A stretch of DNA of 64,000 bases from an uncultured Coriobacteriaceae bacterium (GTDB lineage Bacteria > Actinomycetota > Coriobacteriia > Coriobacteriales > Atopobiaceae), in contig CADAAU010000010.1 of NCBI GenBank assembly GCA_902786015.1, positions 225,332 to 289,331 of the forward strand, given 5' to 3'. Position 1 is the stretch's first letter, and each line of letters starts with the position of its first letter. The notes beneath the pieces were generated by a model. That model made no database searches, was not told the DNA's origin, and saw nothing but the letters and a program-made list of their open reading frames with translations. Below are positions 54,118 to 63,835 of this stretch, one piece after another. The translations under genes were made by a program, and so were the position numbers.

Positions 54118-55206
54118 TTATGCGTAGCCCCAGGTGAGCAGCTTCCAGCTTCCGTCGGATCCGGTACGGCCAAGATGCCAAGAGTAGCCCCTGTAGTCAG
54201 TATCGGGATCCCAAGCCGTATCCACCGCCTCCTCCGCTTTTGGCGAGTGGAAGTCGGTAACGCAGACAATGGTTTGGTCGAACTTCTTGGTGTCGGGCAT
54301 CTGTGCCTCGCGTAGCTCGTTAACGTAAGCAAGTTCCTCCTTGCCGCAGGCCTCATCGCCCGCAAAGGCAAACTTGTTGAGCTTACATCCCTTCCATGTC
54401 TTGAATTCGGCAAGAATGACGTCCAAGGCGGAGTCTATGTCCGAGTCAGAATATATCTTGGATTTGCCGTAATCGACCGTGCATCCTGCGACGACGGGAT
54501 CGACCTTGCCCAAAAATGCCTCGAAGGTGGCGTTCTTGTCCGCAATCTCCTTTGCGATGGCGGGGTCGTCCAAGTAACGAATGTGCCAAGGCTCGTAGCT
54601 GTAACCCGTTTCGATCTTCTTTTGGGGGAGGTAGCGAAGGATGAAGCCATGATCGGCGAGTTTGGCATGAATCTTTTTCCACACGTCGGGGTGCTTTACC
54701 ATGTCCTCATTTTTGTTTACGGTCTTGCCATCGATGATAAGGAACAAGTCGAGCGCTAGGCCCGTGTGATGCTCCGAGTAACCAGGGACGGCAACGTACA
54801 GCTTTACGTACTCTTCGCCATACTTCTTGGTGAAGTCGTCCACGATCTTTTGCTGGGCTTCCACGCTTCGATACGCAGAGTCGAGGTCCACGTAAACACC
54901 TTCGGATTCCAAGTCTTCCTTGAGCTTGAGGTAGGCGTCGTATGCCTTGGTCTCCACCTCTACTTTGTCTTTTACCGAGTTAGTGAACGAGACGAGTTCG
55001 ACCGCCTCCTCCCAGCCATCGGGGAGCTTGTGCTGCTTGTTTACAAGCGCCATGTAATCGACACCCGTCGCAGTTGTGGCAGCACTCGAGCTGTCTGCCG
55101 TTCCGGTGGCATTGGATTGGTTCTGTGTGGTTCCACATCCCGCAAAAAGCCCAGCGCACACAATACCACCCAAGGCCAGAAAGCTTCTTCTACTCAATGA
55201 GTTCAT
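54118..55206 (-). CDS. VanY-type (M15B) D-alanyl-D-alanine carboxypeptidase lipoprotein
   Basis: 362 residues from ATG 55206 (AAAGGGG upstream). The N-terminus SRRSFLALGGIVCAGLFAGC combines a twin-arginine motif with a lipobox, so it is probably Tat-exported and lipid-anchored. The M15B zinc peptidase motifs are complete: LDSAYRSVEAQQ, YSEHHTGLALDLFL (zinc His and Asp) and YEPWHIRYLD (catalytic Glu/zinc His). It trims the terminal D-Ala of peptidoglycan stem peptides. The C-terminal 120 residues (TVDYGKSKIYSDSDIDSALD, VCVTDFHSPK) form an extra domain not needed for the peptidase. An in-frame extension to 55452 crosses a family II repeat and is unlikely. Confidence 0.9.
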   Translation of the reverse strand: MNSLSRRSFLALGGIVCAGLFAGCGTTQNQSNATGTADSSSAATTATGVDYMALVNKQHKLPDGWEEAVELVSFTNSVKDKVEVETKAYDAYLKLKEDLESEGVYVDLDSAYRSVEAQQKIVDDFTKKYGEEYVKLYVAVPGYSEHHTGLALDLFLIIDGKTVNKNEDMVKHPDVWKKIHAKLADHGFILRYLPQKKIETGYSYEPWHIRYLDDPAIAKEIADKNATFEAFLGKVDPVVAGCTVDYGKSKIYSDSDIDSALDVILAEFKTWKGCKLNKFAFAGDEACGKEELAYVNELREAQMPDTKKFDQTIVCVTDFHSPKAEEAVDTAWDPDTDYRGYSWHLGRTGSDGSWKLLTWGYA

Positions 55207-55298
55207 AAAGACCCCTTTCCTCTTGTTGCAGTAGCTGCACCATGCATGATTGACATATGGAATGGACCTAGTATAACCCACGTTCGACAATTGCGAGG

Positions 55299-55362
55299 CA
55301 GGCGATGGGGATACTCCCCTTTGCCTGCGAAGTAAGGCAAAGGGGAGTATCCCCATCGCCTG
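55299..55362. repeat. Dispersed palindromic repeat, family II, copy c
   Basis: CAGGCGATGGGGATACTCCC then CTTTGCC, a 10-nt loop, and the exact complement ending CCCCATCGCCTG: arms of 27 bp without mismatch. Between the VanY and Maf genes; nothing else in 55207-55414. Confidence 0.92.
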
Positions 55363-55414
55363 CTCCTCATTATGACATGGTACGAATAATGCCCGTGACG
55401 TTATAAAGGCGGGC

Positions 55415-55993
55415 TCAAGCGAAATCTGGACGAGAAAGCGCTTCTTGCACACGTGTAACGGGAAGGCCTACGACGTTGTTGTAGTCGCCTTTGAGACGGG
55501 CGACAAAGGCGCCAGCGCCACCTTGTATTCCGTAGGCCCCTGCCTTGTCGAGTGGCTCTCCCGTGGCGACATAGGCATCTATCTCGGCATCGGTAAGGTC
55601 TTTGAACGTGACGTCTGTTGTCTCGACGAAGGAGCGCTGATCGACGCCGCTAGGAGTGCCTCTCATTAGGCACACACCAGTTGACACATGATGGGTTTTC
55701 CCCGAAAGCTCCCTGAGCATTCGCCGTGCATCATCGGCGTTGCGCGGCTTGCCAAGGGCCTCTGTACCCATCCATACAATCGTGTCGGCGGCAAGGAGCG
55801 TCTGGCCGGGCTCGAGGACCCCGTACGTCTTTAGGCAGGCGTCTGCTTTGAGCTCAGCGAGCCTTTGTACCAGCTGGCAAGGACTCTCGCCCTCGAGGCG
55901 CGTCTCGTCCACATCGGCAGGTGCGATAACCAATTCATAACCTGCGTTGCCAAGTAGCTCCTTGCGGCGCGGAGACGCGGATGCGAGTATCAT
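55415..55993 (-). CDS. maf: Maf-like nucleoside triphosphate pyrophosphatase
   Basis: 192 residues from ATG 55993 (AAGGAG upstream). Maf motifs: ILASASPRRKELL at the N-terminus, DVDETRLEG, LAADTIVWMGTEALGKP and KAGAYGIQGGAGAFV. The enzyme hydrolyses non-canonical or canonical nucleotides (dTTP/UTP type or m7GTP type) to monophosphates and is often linked with cell division. It lies directly downstream of, and on the same strand as, the ferredoxin gene, but a terminator separates them. Confidence 0.93.
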   Translation of the reverse strand: MILASASPRRKELLGNAGYELVIAPADVDETRLEGESPCQLVQRLAELKADACLKTYGVLEPGQTLLAADTIVWMGTEALGKPRNADDARRMLRELSGKTHHVSTGVCLMRGTPSGVDQRSFVETTDVTFKDLTDAEIDAYVATGEPLDKAGAYGIQGGAGAFVARLKGDYNNVVGLPVTRVQEALSRPDFA

Positions 55994-56021
55994 TGGATAA
56001 GCTCCTTCGTAATGCGTTCAT

Positions 56022-56051
56022 GAAAAAGGGAGCCGCCGAAGCAGCTCCCTT
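56022..56051 (-). terminator. Terminator of the ferredoxin gene
   Basis: On the minus strand AAGGGAGC...GCTCCCTT (56026-56033 with 56044-56051) closes a hairpin followed by TTTTTCA. Confidence 0.82.
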
Positions 56052-56075
56052 CCTTATAGCACAGTATATGTTGTG

Positions 56076-56258
56076 CTACTCGGCCTCGATGGCGGAGACG
56101 GGGCAGTTGTCGATGGCATCCTGCACGTCATCCTCGAAGTCGGCGGCATCGTCGACGATGACCTCGGCAACGCCGTCGTCGTTGATGGCGAAAACGTCAG
56201 CGGCGGTGGACTCGCACAGACCGCAACCGATGCACTCATCGTTAATGGTAACCTTCAT
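56076..56258 (-). CDS. [4Fe-4S] ferredoxin
   Basis: 60 residues from ATG 56258 (GAGAGGA upstream; an in-frame ATG at 56273 is poorer). One cluster: CIGCGLC (C9, C12, C15) and C52 in NCPVSAIEA; acidic throughout. A small cytosolic electron carrier of the clostridial/Thermotoga one-cluster type. Possible partners in the window are the Fe-S old-yellow-enzyme reductase and the radical SAM enzymes, but nothing links them directly. 56259-56439 holds only promoter sequence. Confidence 0.92.
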   Translation of the reverse strand: MKVTINDECIGCGLCESTAADVFAINDDGVAEVIVDDAADFEDDVQDAIDNCPVSAIEAE

Positions 56259-56439
56259 GATGGTTCCTCTCACTTGTGTCGGACGCTGTGCCCGACCTTC
56301 CTTGGCATCCGAATCCCCATCCGAATGCCCCTTCAGTGGGTCGTAGACCCGCTACTCGTATATTTTGTACACCCTAGGGCGCGTTAGCGCTACCCCTTTT
56401 CTCGAAAAAGTTGGGAAGTGTGCGCTAAACTTATCAATG

Positions 56440-59412
56440 TCAACGGCCAAGCGACTCTTTACCAAGGTCTTTGAAACCGGCAATGTAATTAATAATCCCG
56501 TTTCCAAGGTTCAGCTTAAAGAACTCAATGCGATAAGGTCGTACCTCGTCATCGAACACCCTGCGGAAATGCACGGAATACGTTGTGCCTTGCATTGTAT
56601 TTCGGATGATGCACTGAGGTGTAACCGAATCGAGGAATTGCTGCCTGTCCTCTTCCAGCACGAGACTGGAGTAGAATTCAAAGGCATCATAGAACCTTGG
56701 GATTTTCATGGCTTCCATAGTGGGTAGGACATGAACCATATCCTCATCGACATAGCTTAGCTCGAACTGCTGGGTTTCCATGTCTGTGACGAGCCAGACG
56801 GAGTCATAAGACCTCGATAGGGCTTCGATGACGGCGGAACGCAATGCCTCGTCTGCTGCCGCCTGCTCGTGTTTGTCTGTGATGTCCGAAATAAAGACAT
56901 AGTACAAACTACTTTCATCGTCATATTCGACGCGATGACCGTAGTCGCCAATCCAACGAGTTTCGCCATCTTTGCGGATAATCCGGTACTCAACATAGTC
57001 AAGATCTAGCTGGCTCTCTTCAACCTGTTGTTTTACAGAAGCGGAGACTCTTTTATGGTCATCGGGATGGGCCATGCCCCTGAAGGTGAATCCGGTGAGT
57101 GCCTTGAACTCATTCAGATTCTTGCAGCCAAATATGTCGCAGACTGCCTTATTTGCATACAGCAGTTCCTCGCTATCGTCGGCCTTGTATATAAAGAAGC
57201 CACCTGGCATGCATTCGCCAAACTCCTCGATTACCGAGAGAACCTGTTCGGTCATGAGTTTTTCGTTCGGTTCCCTTATGGACAGAACAGCAATCGCCAC
57301 CGCTATGTTTCCTGAGACTGGATTGGCTCCGATTCGACGAGCAAAGGAATGGATGATGGACCCGTCTGGCATCTTCTCGTCATAGAACGTACGAATTCCC
57401 TGATCGCAGCAGGTCTTTACGACGTTATGCATGAAAGCAGTGTCGTACTTTGCAAATTGAGGACCAAGATTCGAAAGATCAAGTCCAAAGAAGCGTTTAA
57501 AGAAGTCGCGGTAGGATTGGTTGGTGCGCACGAAGCGCGTACTGTCATCCTTGATTTCGATGACGCACATGGGAAGTGTGCTGTAAGCATTCTGCAGAGA
57601 GGTATTCTCTTCACGGGCTATGACTCCCACGTCATACAAATTGACGCCACAGATTTGTCCGTAATATTCAGACTCCTCGGGGTTCTCGTAGCCGTCCTGT
57701 CCGGCCATTCTGTGGTAATCAATTAGATACTGCACGGGATTGGGTTTGCTAAAGTAGAAACCCTGGAGTTTGGAACAGCCGATTTCCTGAAGAAAACGAA
57801 CTTGCTCATCCGTTTCGACACCTTCACAGATGGTGTCGACCCCCAAGGCCAATGCCATCTTCATCAGCTCGGTTAGTATGATTCTGCCGTCAATGCTCTC
57901 GTCGAGCTTTCGCATGAAGCCCATGTCAAATTTGAGCAGGTCGAACTTGATGCTTTGAAGGACGTCAAGCGATGAGTAGCCGCTGCCAAAGTCATCCATC
58001 CATACGGGGAAGCCAAGGGCTTGAAAGCGTTCGACTTGCGCTTTCATAAACTCAAAATCGCTTCCGATGATGCTCTCGGTGATTTCGATACTTATGAGTT
58101 TCCTACTGACTCCAGCGGCATCCACACGTTTTCTGACCTCTTCGACCATATCGCAGGCATCAAAATCGGAGCGGGAGAGGTTAATGGAGTTCGAAACAAT
58201 ATAGAATCCTTCGGACTCTTTTATCTTTATGTATTCCAAGACTCTATCGAGCACATAGAGGTCCAGCTTGTATATCACACCCGCGTCTTCGAGGAAGGGA
58301 ATGAAATCCGCCGGAGACAGAAATCCCTTTTTGGGATCGATCCACCGCGCCAAGGCCTCTTCGTCACAGACTTTCCCATTGACGGCCCTGACAATCGGCT
58401 GATAGTAGACTTTGATCCACTTGTTTGCAAGTGCCGTTTCGAACGTCTCAAGAATGTACTGCTGCTTTTCCAACTCGTCGGTTAGTTCGTCACTGTAATA
58501 ATTATAGGAAGACGAGTAGGTGCCCTTGATAGCGTCACAGGCGATTTTGGCCCGGTCATAGGCCATACCAACGGGAACTTCCTTCATCTGGTTTGGATAG
58601 ATTCCTACACAGATTGGTAGGTGCCTGTCTTTGCCCATGTACTGCCATTCCAGAAACAGGGTACCGATTCGGTCCTCAATTCCCGCTTCATCCGAAATGG
58701 CGGCAAAACGATCTGCACTCACATGACAGCAGTTGTCTGCCCCAAAGGTCTTTCCGAGCAGCTTGGCAAAATAGCGAAGCAGCTGATCGCCTCTGGAGAA
58801 TCCATGCTTATGATTGAAGTGCTTCATGCCATTCAGGTCTACATAGAGAAGTGCTGGATGACGGCCCCCGTCTAGCAAGACCTTTCTTTGAATCTCTGCC
58901 CGCTCAAAGAAGGAACTCAGATTTGGGAGTCCCGTCAGATAGTCATATCGAGCTGCATAGTCCAAGCTTTCCTCGGGAAGTTCGTTCTTGGTTCCATGAA
59001 TTTGGTCTGCGTGTCCCTTTTCCACATAGTCGCCCTCATCGGTGAGCCAGATTTGAGCAAGGCGCGTTCCGTCATCCGTGTGCATATGATCGCCGCTCGC
59101 ATGGATGACTCTGTATCCAGAACCATCCCCTTTCTTTGTGCGATAAACGAGCTCGAGACGCTCGTCTTCGCTGCCAAAACGCAAAATGGCGTTTGTGAAT
59201 CGCGCGGTGTCGTTAGGGTGAATATCCTTAAACATGTTCTGGTTCATGTCGGAATATGCCTGCGCACGGTCTTTGTAGCCAAACATCTCGCAGAACCCGT
59301 CCGATACGGCAAGAGTCACAACACCAGTATCCAAGAACTGGCAGATGGCAAATGGCTGGCGCATCCCTTCGATAATGGTTCGCTCGACTTCTGAAAACTC
59401 GTGCTTCTTCAT
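56440..59412 (-). CDS. PAS-degenerate GGDEF-EAL-PAS-PAS c-di-GMP phosphodiesterase
   Basis: 990 residues from ATG 59412. Order: PAS (about 10-130), a GGDEF domain in which the signature is replaced by SADRF (CCHVSADRFAAISDE) and so cannot make c-di-GMP, EAL (about 325-575) with DEEALARW, SINLSRSDF, IEITES, MDDFGSGYSSLDVL, LLKFDMGF and CEGVETDEQ all in place, then about 140 residues with a PAS-like region and a C-terminal PAS pair (about 720-985; MPGGFFIYKADDSEELLYAN). The metal and substrate residues of EAL are intact, so it should hydrolyse c-di-GMP. The C-terminal PAS pair is nearly the same as the N-terminus of the kinase at 44245-46677. Confidence 0.9.
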   Translation of the reverse strand: MKKHEFSEVERTIIEGMRQPFAICQFLDTGVVTLAVSDGFCEMFGYKDRAQAYSDMNQNMFKDIHPNDTARFTNAILRFGSEDERLELVYRTKKGDGSGYRVIHASGDHMHTDDGTRLAQIWLTDEGDYVEKGHADQIHGTKNELPEESLDYAARYDYLTGLPNLSSFFERAEIQRKVLLDGGRHPALLYVDLNGMKHFNHKHGFSRGDQLLRYFAKLLGKTFGADNCCHVSADRFAAISDEAGIEDRIGTLFLEWQYMGKDRHLPICVGIYPNQMKEVPVGMAYDRAKIACDAIKGTYSSSYNYYSDELTDELEKQQYILETFETALANKWIKVYYQPIVRAVNGKVCDEEALARWIDPKKGFLSPADFIPFLEDAGVIYKLDLYVLDRVLEYIKIKESEGFYIVSNSINLSRSDFDACDMVEEVRKRVDAAGVSRKLISIEITESIIGSDFEFMKAQVERFQALGFPVWMDDFGSGYSSLDVLQSIKFDLLKFDMGFMRKLDESIDGRIILTELMKMALALGVDTICEGVETDEQVRFLQEIGCSKLQGFYFSKPNPVQYLIDYHRMAGQDGYENPEESEYYGQICGVNLYDVGVIAREENTSLQNAYSTLPMCVIEIKDDSTRFVRTNQSYRDFFKRFFGLDLSNLGPQFAKYDTAFMHNVVKTCCDQGIRTFYDEKMPDGSIIHSFARRIGANPVSGNIAVAIAVLSIREPNEKLMTEQVLSVIEEFGECMPGGFFIYKADDSEELLYANKAVCDIFGCKNLNEFKALTGFTFRGMAHPDDHKRVSASVKQQVEESQLDLDYVEYRIIRKDGETRWIGDYGHRVEYDDESSLYYVFISDITDKHEQAAADEALRSAVIEALSRSYDSVWLVTDMETQQFELSYVDEDMVHVLPTMEAMKIPRFYDAFEFYSSLVLEEDRQQFLDSVTPQCIIRNTMQGTTYSVHFRRVFDDEVRPYRIEFFKLNLGNGIINYIAGFKDLGKESLGR

Positions 59413-59513
59413 TCTTTGGGCCTAACTCTCCCCGCGCTCATCATGTTTTGCGTAAAATAGTGCGCATGCACAATCATAGAACCACGTCACGCATGTATAT
59501 CTGCGATTTCGGT

Positions 59514-62500
59514 CTATGACACATCCGCGGGGTGTCGGGAGTCCCTCTTCCATGCGAGCAACGTATCGAACGATAGGGGTTGGGCGTAATAGTATCCTTG
59601 GAAGCTGCCGACTGGGTATTGCATCAGAATATCGCGCATGCCCTCTGTCTCGATACCCTCGACGCAGACTTTTGCATCAAAGATTGAGGCGAGGTCTGCA
59701 ATGATCTGTACTATTTGCCTGTCAATGTCATTCTCTTCTATCGCTTGGACAAAGCCACGATCAATCTTGATGATGTTGAACGGAATCTCCTTGAGGATGC
59801 CGACGGAAGAGAATCCTGTGCCAAAGTCATCCAAGGCCACAAGAATGCCTCTGGATTTGAGGCTGGTAAGCACGTTCTTTAGCAGGTCCATGTCCAACAA
59901 CCTGCATCGCTCGGTGACCTCAAGGCACAGGTGCTCAGGTGGGTAGTCCAGATCGCTCAGGATTCGAAGAACTATGTCCACGAAATCGGGCTTCTCTAGC
60001 TGCGTGTAAGACAGATTGACGTTTATCACGAAGCTAGGGTGCAGCTTAAGAATCTGCTTTGCCGCAAATACCGACTCCCAAATAATCCATTCGCCGAGGT
60101 CGGGGAACAGCGGGTCGGACTCAAGGACTGGTATGAACTGATTTGGGGGAACCATGCCGTAGCGATCGTTTTTCCAGCGAAGCAAGGCCTCTGCCCCGAC
60201 GAGCTGTTCGGTCTGCGCATCGACTACAGGTTGATAGAGCAAATAGAACCCCTTGAAGTCATGCATGATTGAGGCGCGAATTGCGTGCAGTTTTTCGAGC
60301 CGCTGGTGGTTTTCCTCGTTCAGGTCGTTTTGGAACTCGACCATGTCCCCTTGGTGTTTGACCTTGGATTCCGTGTTGGCGTAGTTCAGGCAGGCATAGA
60401 CCGTTTGAGAGTCGATGTTAAACTCATTCACGCTCAACGCGCCGCAGTGCAAATCCAACAGAATTGCCTGACCGTCTACCTCGAAGCCATCATGAAGGTA
60501 CGAGCGGAAGTCGTTGTATCGCTTCCTGAGTTCGGAAATGGAAAGGGTGTGGCTAATCAGCGCGAACGTCGTACCATCAATCCTATAGGAGTGTCCGTAG
60601 TTTCCTGCCATTTCGAAAACACTTCTGGCATAGAGCTGTAGTACGCGGTTTCCAAAATTATACCCGTACATCTCGTTGATTTCGTAGAACTTGGCTATGC
60701 TAAACAGGATTACGCTGGTCGTTGCGTTTCTTGTGATCGAGACGTCGAGGTCCTCAAAGAATCCGTACTGGTTTCTGAGGCCGGTTAGCGCGTCGATATG
60801 ACTCTGCATGCTGTGATTGCGTATGGTGCCTACGAAGTAGTCTGGCTCGCCAAAGGGATCCCGTATCACAAGACCTCTGCAGGTGCAGACGTCGTATTCT
60901 CCCGTTGTGCGTTGCGCTCGGTATTGCATGTCGTGGGTGGCCGTATTTCCCTTAAACAGTTCGACGATTCCCTTGCTATATGCTTTCCTGTCATCCGGAT
61001 GAATGCGGTTCTCCCAAATGTCTCCCGCGCCGTACATGTATTCGGAAGGTAGACCAAACGTATCGATCGCGCTCTTCGACCAGCGTGAATAGTCGTACTT
61101 CATGTCGCAGAGATAGACGTAGGTTCCTTCCGAGACCACCTCAAATGCCTTGTACAGGGAATCGAGCATGGTGCGTCGGTCTTCGCTGATGACCTTGATA
61201 TCGGCTTCGTTCTTTAGGAAATACGTCTCTTGGATTTGCTTCTGTTCCTTAAGGCGCGCCTTGTCATCGTACATAAGCGTGTCCGCCCGATTGAACACGT
61301 CTTCGACGGTATGGTCTGTAACGGGCTGGTACTCTGCAAGACCTGATGCGACGACAGGGCCCTCGCCAATGCGGATGTTTTGTTCCACCTGCTTCCTCAG
61401 TCGAGAAACCAAGTCTTCTCGGCTCTCGTAATCCAATCCTCTGAGAACGGCGACAAACTCGTCACCGCCAATGCGATAGACCGGGCTGTGGTGAAAAATG
61501 CGACAGATGAGTGTGCAGGAGTCCTTTATGTATTGGTCTCCGGCTTTATGTCCTTCGGTGTCATTGATGATCTTTAACCCATTGATGTCGCAGACCACTA
61601 TGCCAAAGGGCTCGTCTCCCTCTTCGATTCCTCTCTGCAGCGTGCTCTCCATCTCTCGATACGCGGTTTTGTTCTTCGTTCGTGTAAGTTCGTCACGCCG
61701 AGCCATCTCGTTTGCCATCGAGAGCGCTGCCAGATGCTCTTGCTCCCTGCGGACGTCCTCGTCACGGTTCTCGATGCAAATGATGAAGTGGCTGTGATCG
61801 GAGGAGTATGTTACCGACATACGTGTGTACTGTATTGATTGGCCGTCGATGATCATGCGATAGTCTTGAGTTATCTGTCGCCTGCTCTCGAGTTGTGAGA
61901 TGAGGTTATCTCGATCAAGGAAGAGCCGGATTCTTTCCCGATCCTCAGAAAAGATGAGCCTCTCGACGTTCTTTTGGGAAGTCGTAAAGAAATCGCTTCC
62001 TTCATTCTGGACCTTGAGTTCGCCGGACATCTTTTTTGTGGAATACTCCGCGTATGCGGAACTCTCGCAGTTGATGTAGTAAATCAGGTCGTAGTGATCC
62101 GCCAGCCGCTCGGCAATCTGTGTATAGGTGACGGTCTTTTTCTGATTTGCTTTTTGGGCAAGTACTTCCTGAACTTCTTTGTCGATGTTCCGGATGCAGA
62201 CGATAATATGCTTTCCATCCTTAGCCATAATCTCTGTATGACGGATGTGACTGACGTTGCCGTTTACGACCAGGCGCCATGCCATCGAGAAAGAGTTTTT
62301 GTTCTTTAGGTTGCCCAGCATCACGTCCCTGTAGTGAAGAGCCAGAACCTTCTCTTGATCTTCTGGGTGAACGTACTTGCGAATGCTCCTTCTGCTTTCG
62401 GTAAAGAAGTCACTGCCGGTTGCAGGAACATTCAGTTTCTTGTATTCATCCGTTGAGGAAATCTCAATGTAGGTGCTCGTCTCGATATCTATGTAGTAGA

Positions 62501-63479
62501 GGGTGTCATACTGCTCAGCGAGGCTTGCGGTAATCTGGTCGTAAATCTCCTTTTGCCGCGCGATCTCCCTGTCGATTTCTTTCTGTCTGAATTGGGCGTC
62601 AACATTGTTGATGCCCACGATGAGACGAGGCCCTTCCTTTTCCTCCACCATGGCAGCCTTTATCTGGACGTATAGGGGCTTACCGTTCATCATGAGGCGG
62701 TAATCCAAGGTAAAGATTCCGCTTCGCTCGATACTTTCTAGAATGTTTTGCTTGGTGAAGGCCAGCAGAAAGTGAGTTTGATCGTCCGGATGGTTGAAGG
62801 TCTGTGCCGCGTTTCGAACCGTCTCAAAGAAGTCCGTGCCTTCCTTGGCTTGCGCAAAGTTATCTACGTATGTATCGGTTGCGCTGAATTCTCGATAGCT
62901 GTCTGACTCGGGATCTACCACATACACGGCAATGAAGTTGCCAGTAAGGGCGTGAAGGCGGGCATAGACAATGCGTTCTTCCTCGATGCGCTCCTCAATT
63001 TGGCGTTGCCTCATGAGCTCGTCTATGTTGGTAACGGCTATGACTATGAATTGTCCATCGCGCTCCATGCGGGAGACCGTCATGCTTACATAGAACGATG
63101 TGCCATCCTTTATCCTGCGATAGGAGAATTCAAAGACCTCGTTGTAAGATAAGGCCTCCTCAAGGAACTGACGGCTCATTGCTTTGACAAAGGTGTCTTG
63201 GTCATCCTCATGTACGTACAGTTTCGCGTCGCGCTCGCAGCCTTCAAAGAAATCTGAACCGCGTCTGGCTTCGGTAAGCACGCCGAGGACGTCGTCGGTG
63301 TGATACTCAATGAATTCGTCGGTTTGCATGTTGACGTAGTAAAGGTCCATGTATCCTCGCGCTAAGGCATGGGCAAGTTCGGTAAGAACCTTGCATGTGT
63401 CCCAGTCAGTTTTGTTAGACCCATCAATCATTGCGTTTGTGCGCTGGGTACAGTCCTCGTTCGTCACGTCTTGACACAT
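59514..63479 (-). CDS. Giant multi-PAS GGDEF-PAS-GGDEF*-EAL c-di-GMP turnover protein
   Basis: 1321 residues from ATG 63479 (GAGGAG 6 bases upstream). Four tandem copies of a roughly 145-residue PAS-like unit (about 28-590), each with YYID-type core, GxDFF, a HPED/HPDD motif and a final IVGINNVD-like strand. Then an intact GGDEF (YRIGGDEFVAVL), a fifth PAS (GTYVYLCDMKYDYSRWSKSA), a degenerate GGDEF (YRIDGTTFALI), and an EAL domain (about 1070-1315) with GAEALLRW, NVNLSYTQ, LEVTERC, LDDFGTGFSS, IKIDRGF, CVEGIETEG. Both a cyclase and a phosphodiesterase look competent. No transmembrane helix. Separated from the other EAL gene by 100 bp and perhaps co-transcribed. Confidence 0.9.
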   Translation of the reverse strand: MCQDVTNEDCTQRTNAMIDGSNKTDWDTCKVLTELAHALARGYMDLYYVNMQTDEFIEYHTDDVLGVLTEARRGSDFFEGCERDAKLYVHEDDQDTFVKAMSRQFLEEALSYNEVFEFSYRRIKDGTSFYVSMTVSRMERDGQFIVIAVTNIDELMRQRQIEERIEEERIVYARLHALTGNFIAVYVVDPESDSYREFSATDTYVDNFAQAKEGTDFFETVRNAAQTFNHPDDQTHFLLAFTKQNILESIERSGIFTLDYRLMMNGKPLYVQIKAAMVEEKEGPRLIVGINNVDAQFRQKEIDREIARQKEIYDQITASLAEQYDTLYYIDIETSTYIEISSTDEYKKLNVPATGSDFFTESRRSIRKYVHPEDQEKVLALHYRDVMLGNLKNKNSFSMAWRLVVNGNVSHIRHTEIMAKDGKHIIVCIRNIDKEVQEVLAQKANQKKTVTYTQIAERLADHYDLIYYINCESSAYAEYSTKKMSGELKVQNEGSDFFTTSQKNVERLIFSEDRERIRLFLDRDNLISQLESRRQITQDYRMIIDGQSIQYTRMSVTYSSDHSHFIICIENRDEDVRREQEHLAALSMANEMARRDELTRTKNKTAYREMESTLQRGIEEGDEPFGIVVCDINGLKIINDTEGHKAGDQYIKDSCTLICRIFHHSPVYRIGGDEFVAVLRGLDYESREDLVSRLRKQVEQNIRIGEGPVVASGLAEYQPVTDHTVEDVFNRADTLMYDDKARLKEQKQIQETYFLKNEADIKVISEDRRTMLDSLYKAFEVVSEGTYVYLCDMKYDYSRWSKSAIDTFGLPSEYMYGAGDIWENRIHPDDRKAYSKGIVELFKGNTATHDMQYRAQRTTGEYDVCTCRGLVIRDPFGEPDYFVGTIRNHSMQSHIDALTGLRNQYGFFEDLDVSITRNATTSVILFSIAKFYEINEMYGYNFGNRVLQLYARSVFEMAGNYGHSYRIDGTTFALISHTLSISELRKRYNDFRSYLHDGFEVDGQAILLDLHCGALSVNEFNIDSQTVYACLNYANTESKVKHQGDMVEFQNDLNEENHQRLEKLHAIRASIMHDFKGFYLLYQPVVDAQTEQLVGAEALLRWKNDRYGMVPPNQFIPVLESDPLFPDLGEWIIWESVFAAKQILKLHPSFVINVNLSYTQLEKPDFVDIVLRILSDLDYPPEHLCLEVTERCRLLDMDLLKNVLTSLKSRGILVALDDFGTGFSSVGILKEIPFNIIKIDRGFVQAIEENDIDRQIVQIIADLASIFDAKVCVEGIETEGMRDILMQYPVGSFQGYYYAQPLSFDTLLAWKRDSRHPADVS

Positions 63480-63589
63480 GCAAGGCTCCTCGAAATAGGT
63501 CGTATAATGGCGTGCTGTATTGACGCCTTTTATATCATTGTAGCAAATGGGACCCCTCCATCAGAGCGTATGATAGCCGAAGGGTAGTG

Positions 63590-63835
63590 TCCGGAAAGTT
63601 GGCGTATTTAGGAGATGTGCAAAAACTTATTGTTGGGATAAAAGAACAACAGTCTCAACATGGCACGAGGAAACGAAACTACTGATTCATACCACTCGTT
63701 GGTAAAGGGAAACATGTCCACTGACCCCAGCCTGTTCGCAAAAATGCAGTCAGGAACATATCAATGTTTTGCCTGTTCATCAGGAACATGTCAACCGCTT
63801 TTAGGGGGTTGTCAGTTCATGGGAACATGTCAACA
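63590..63835. mobile_element. Possible IS end or remnant with repeated GGAACATGTCAA motif
   Basis: The motif (R)GGAACATGTCAA recurs at about 63711, 63750, 63781 and 63821 in direct orientation, with 30-40 bp spacing. Multiple short repeats near an end are seen in some IS families such as IS21. It abuts the point where a kinase gene loses homology. No transposase frame is present in the window, so this is tentative. The rest of 63480-63590 is promoter region. Confidence 0.4.

Noticed and set aside
55207..55452. N-terminal extension of the VanY-type peptidase
   Set aside because: It crosses a family II repeat, and the Tat/lipoprotein signal begins at 55206.
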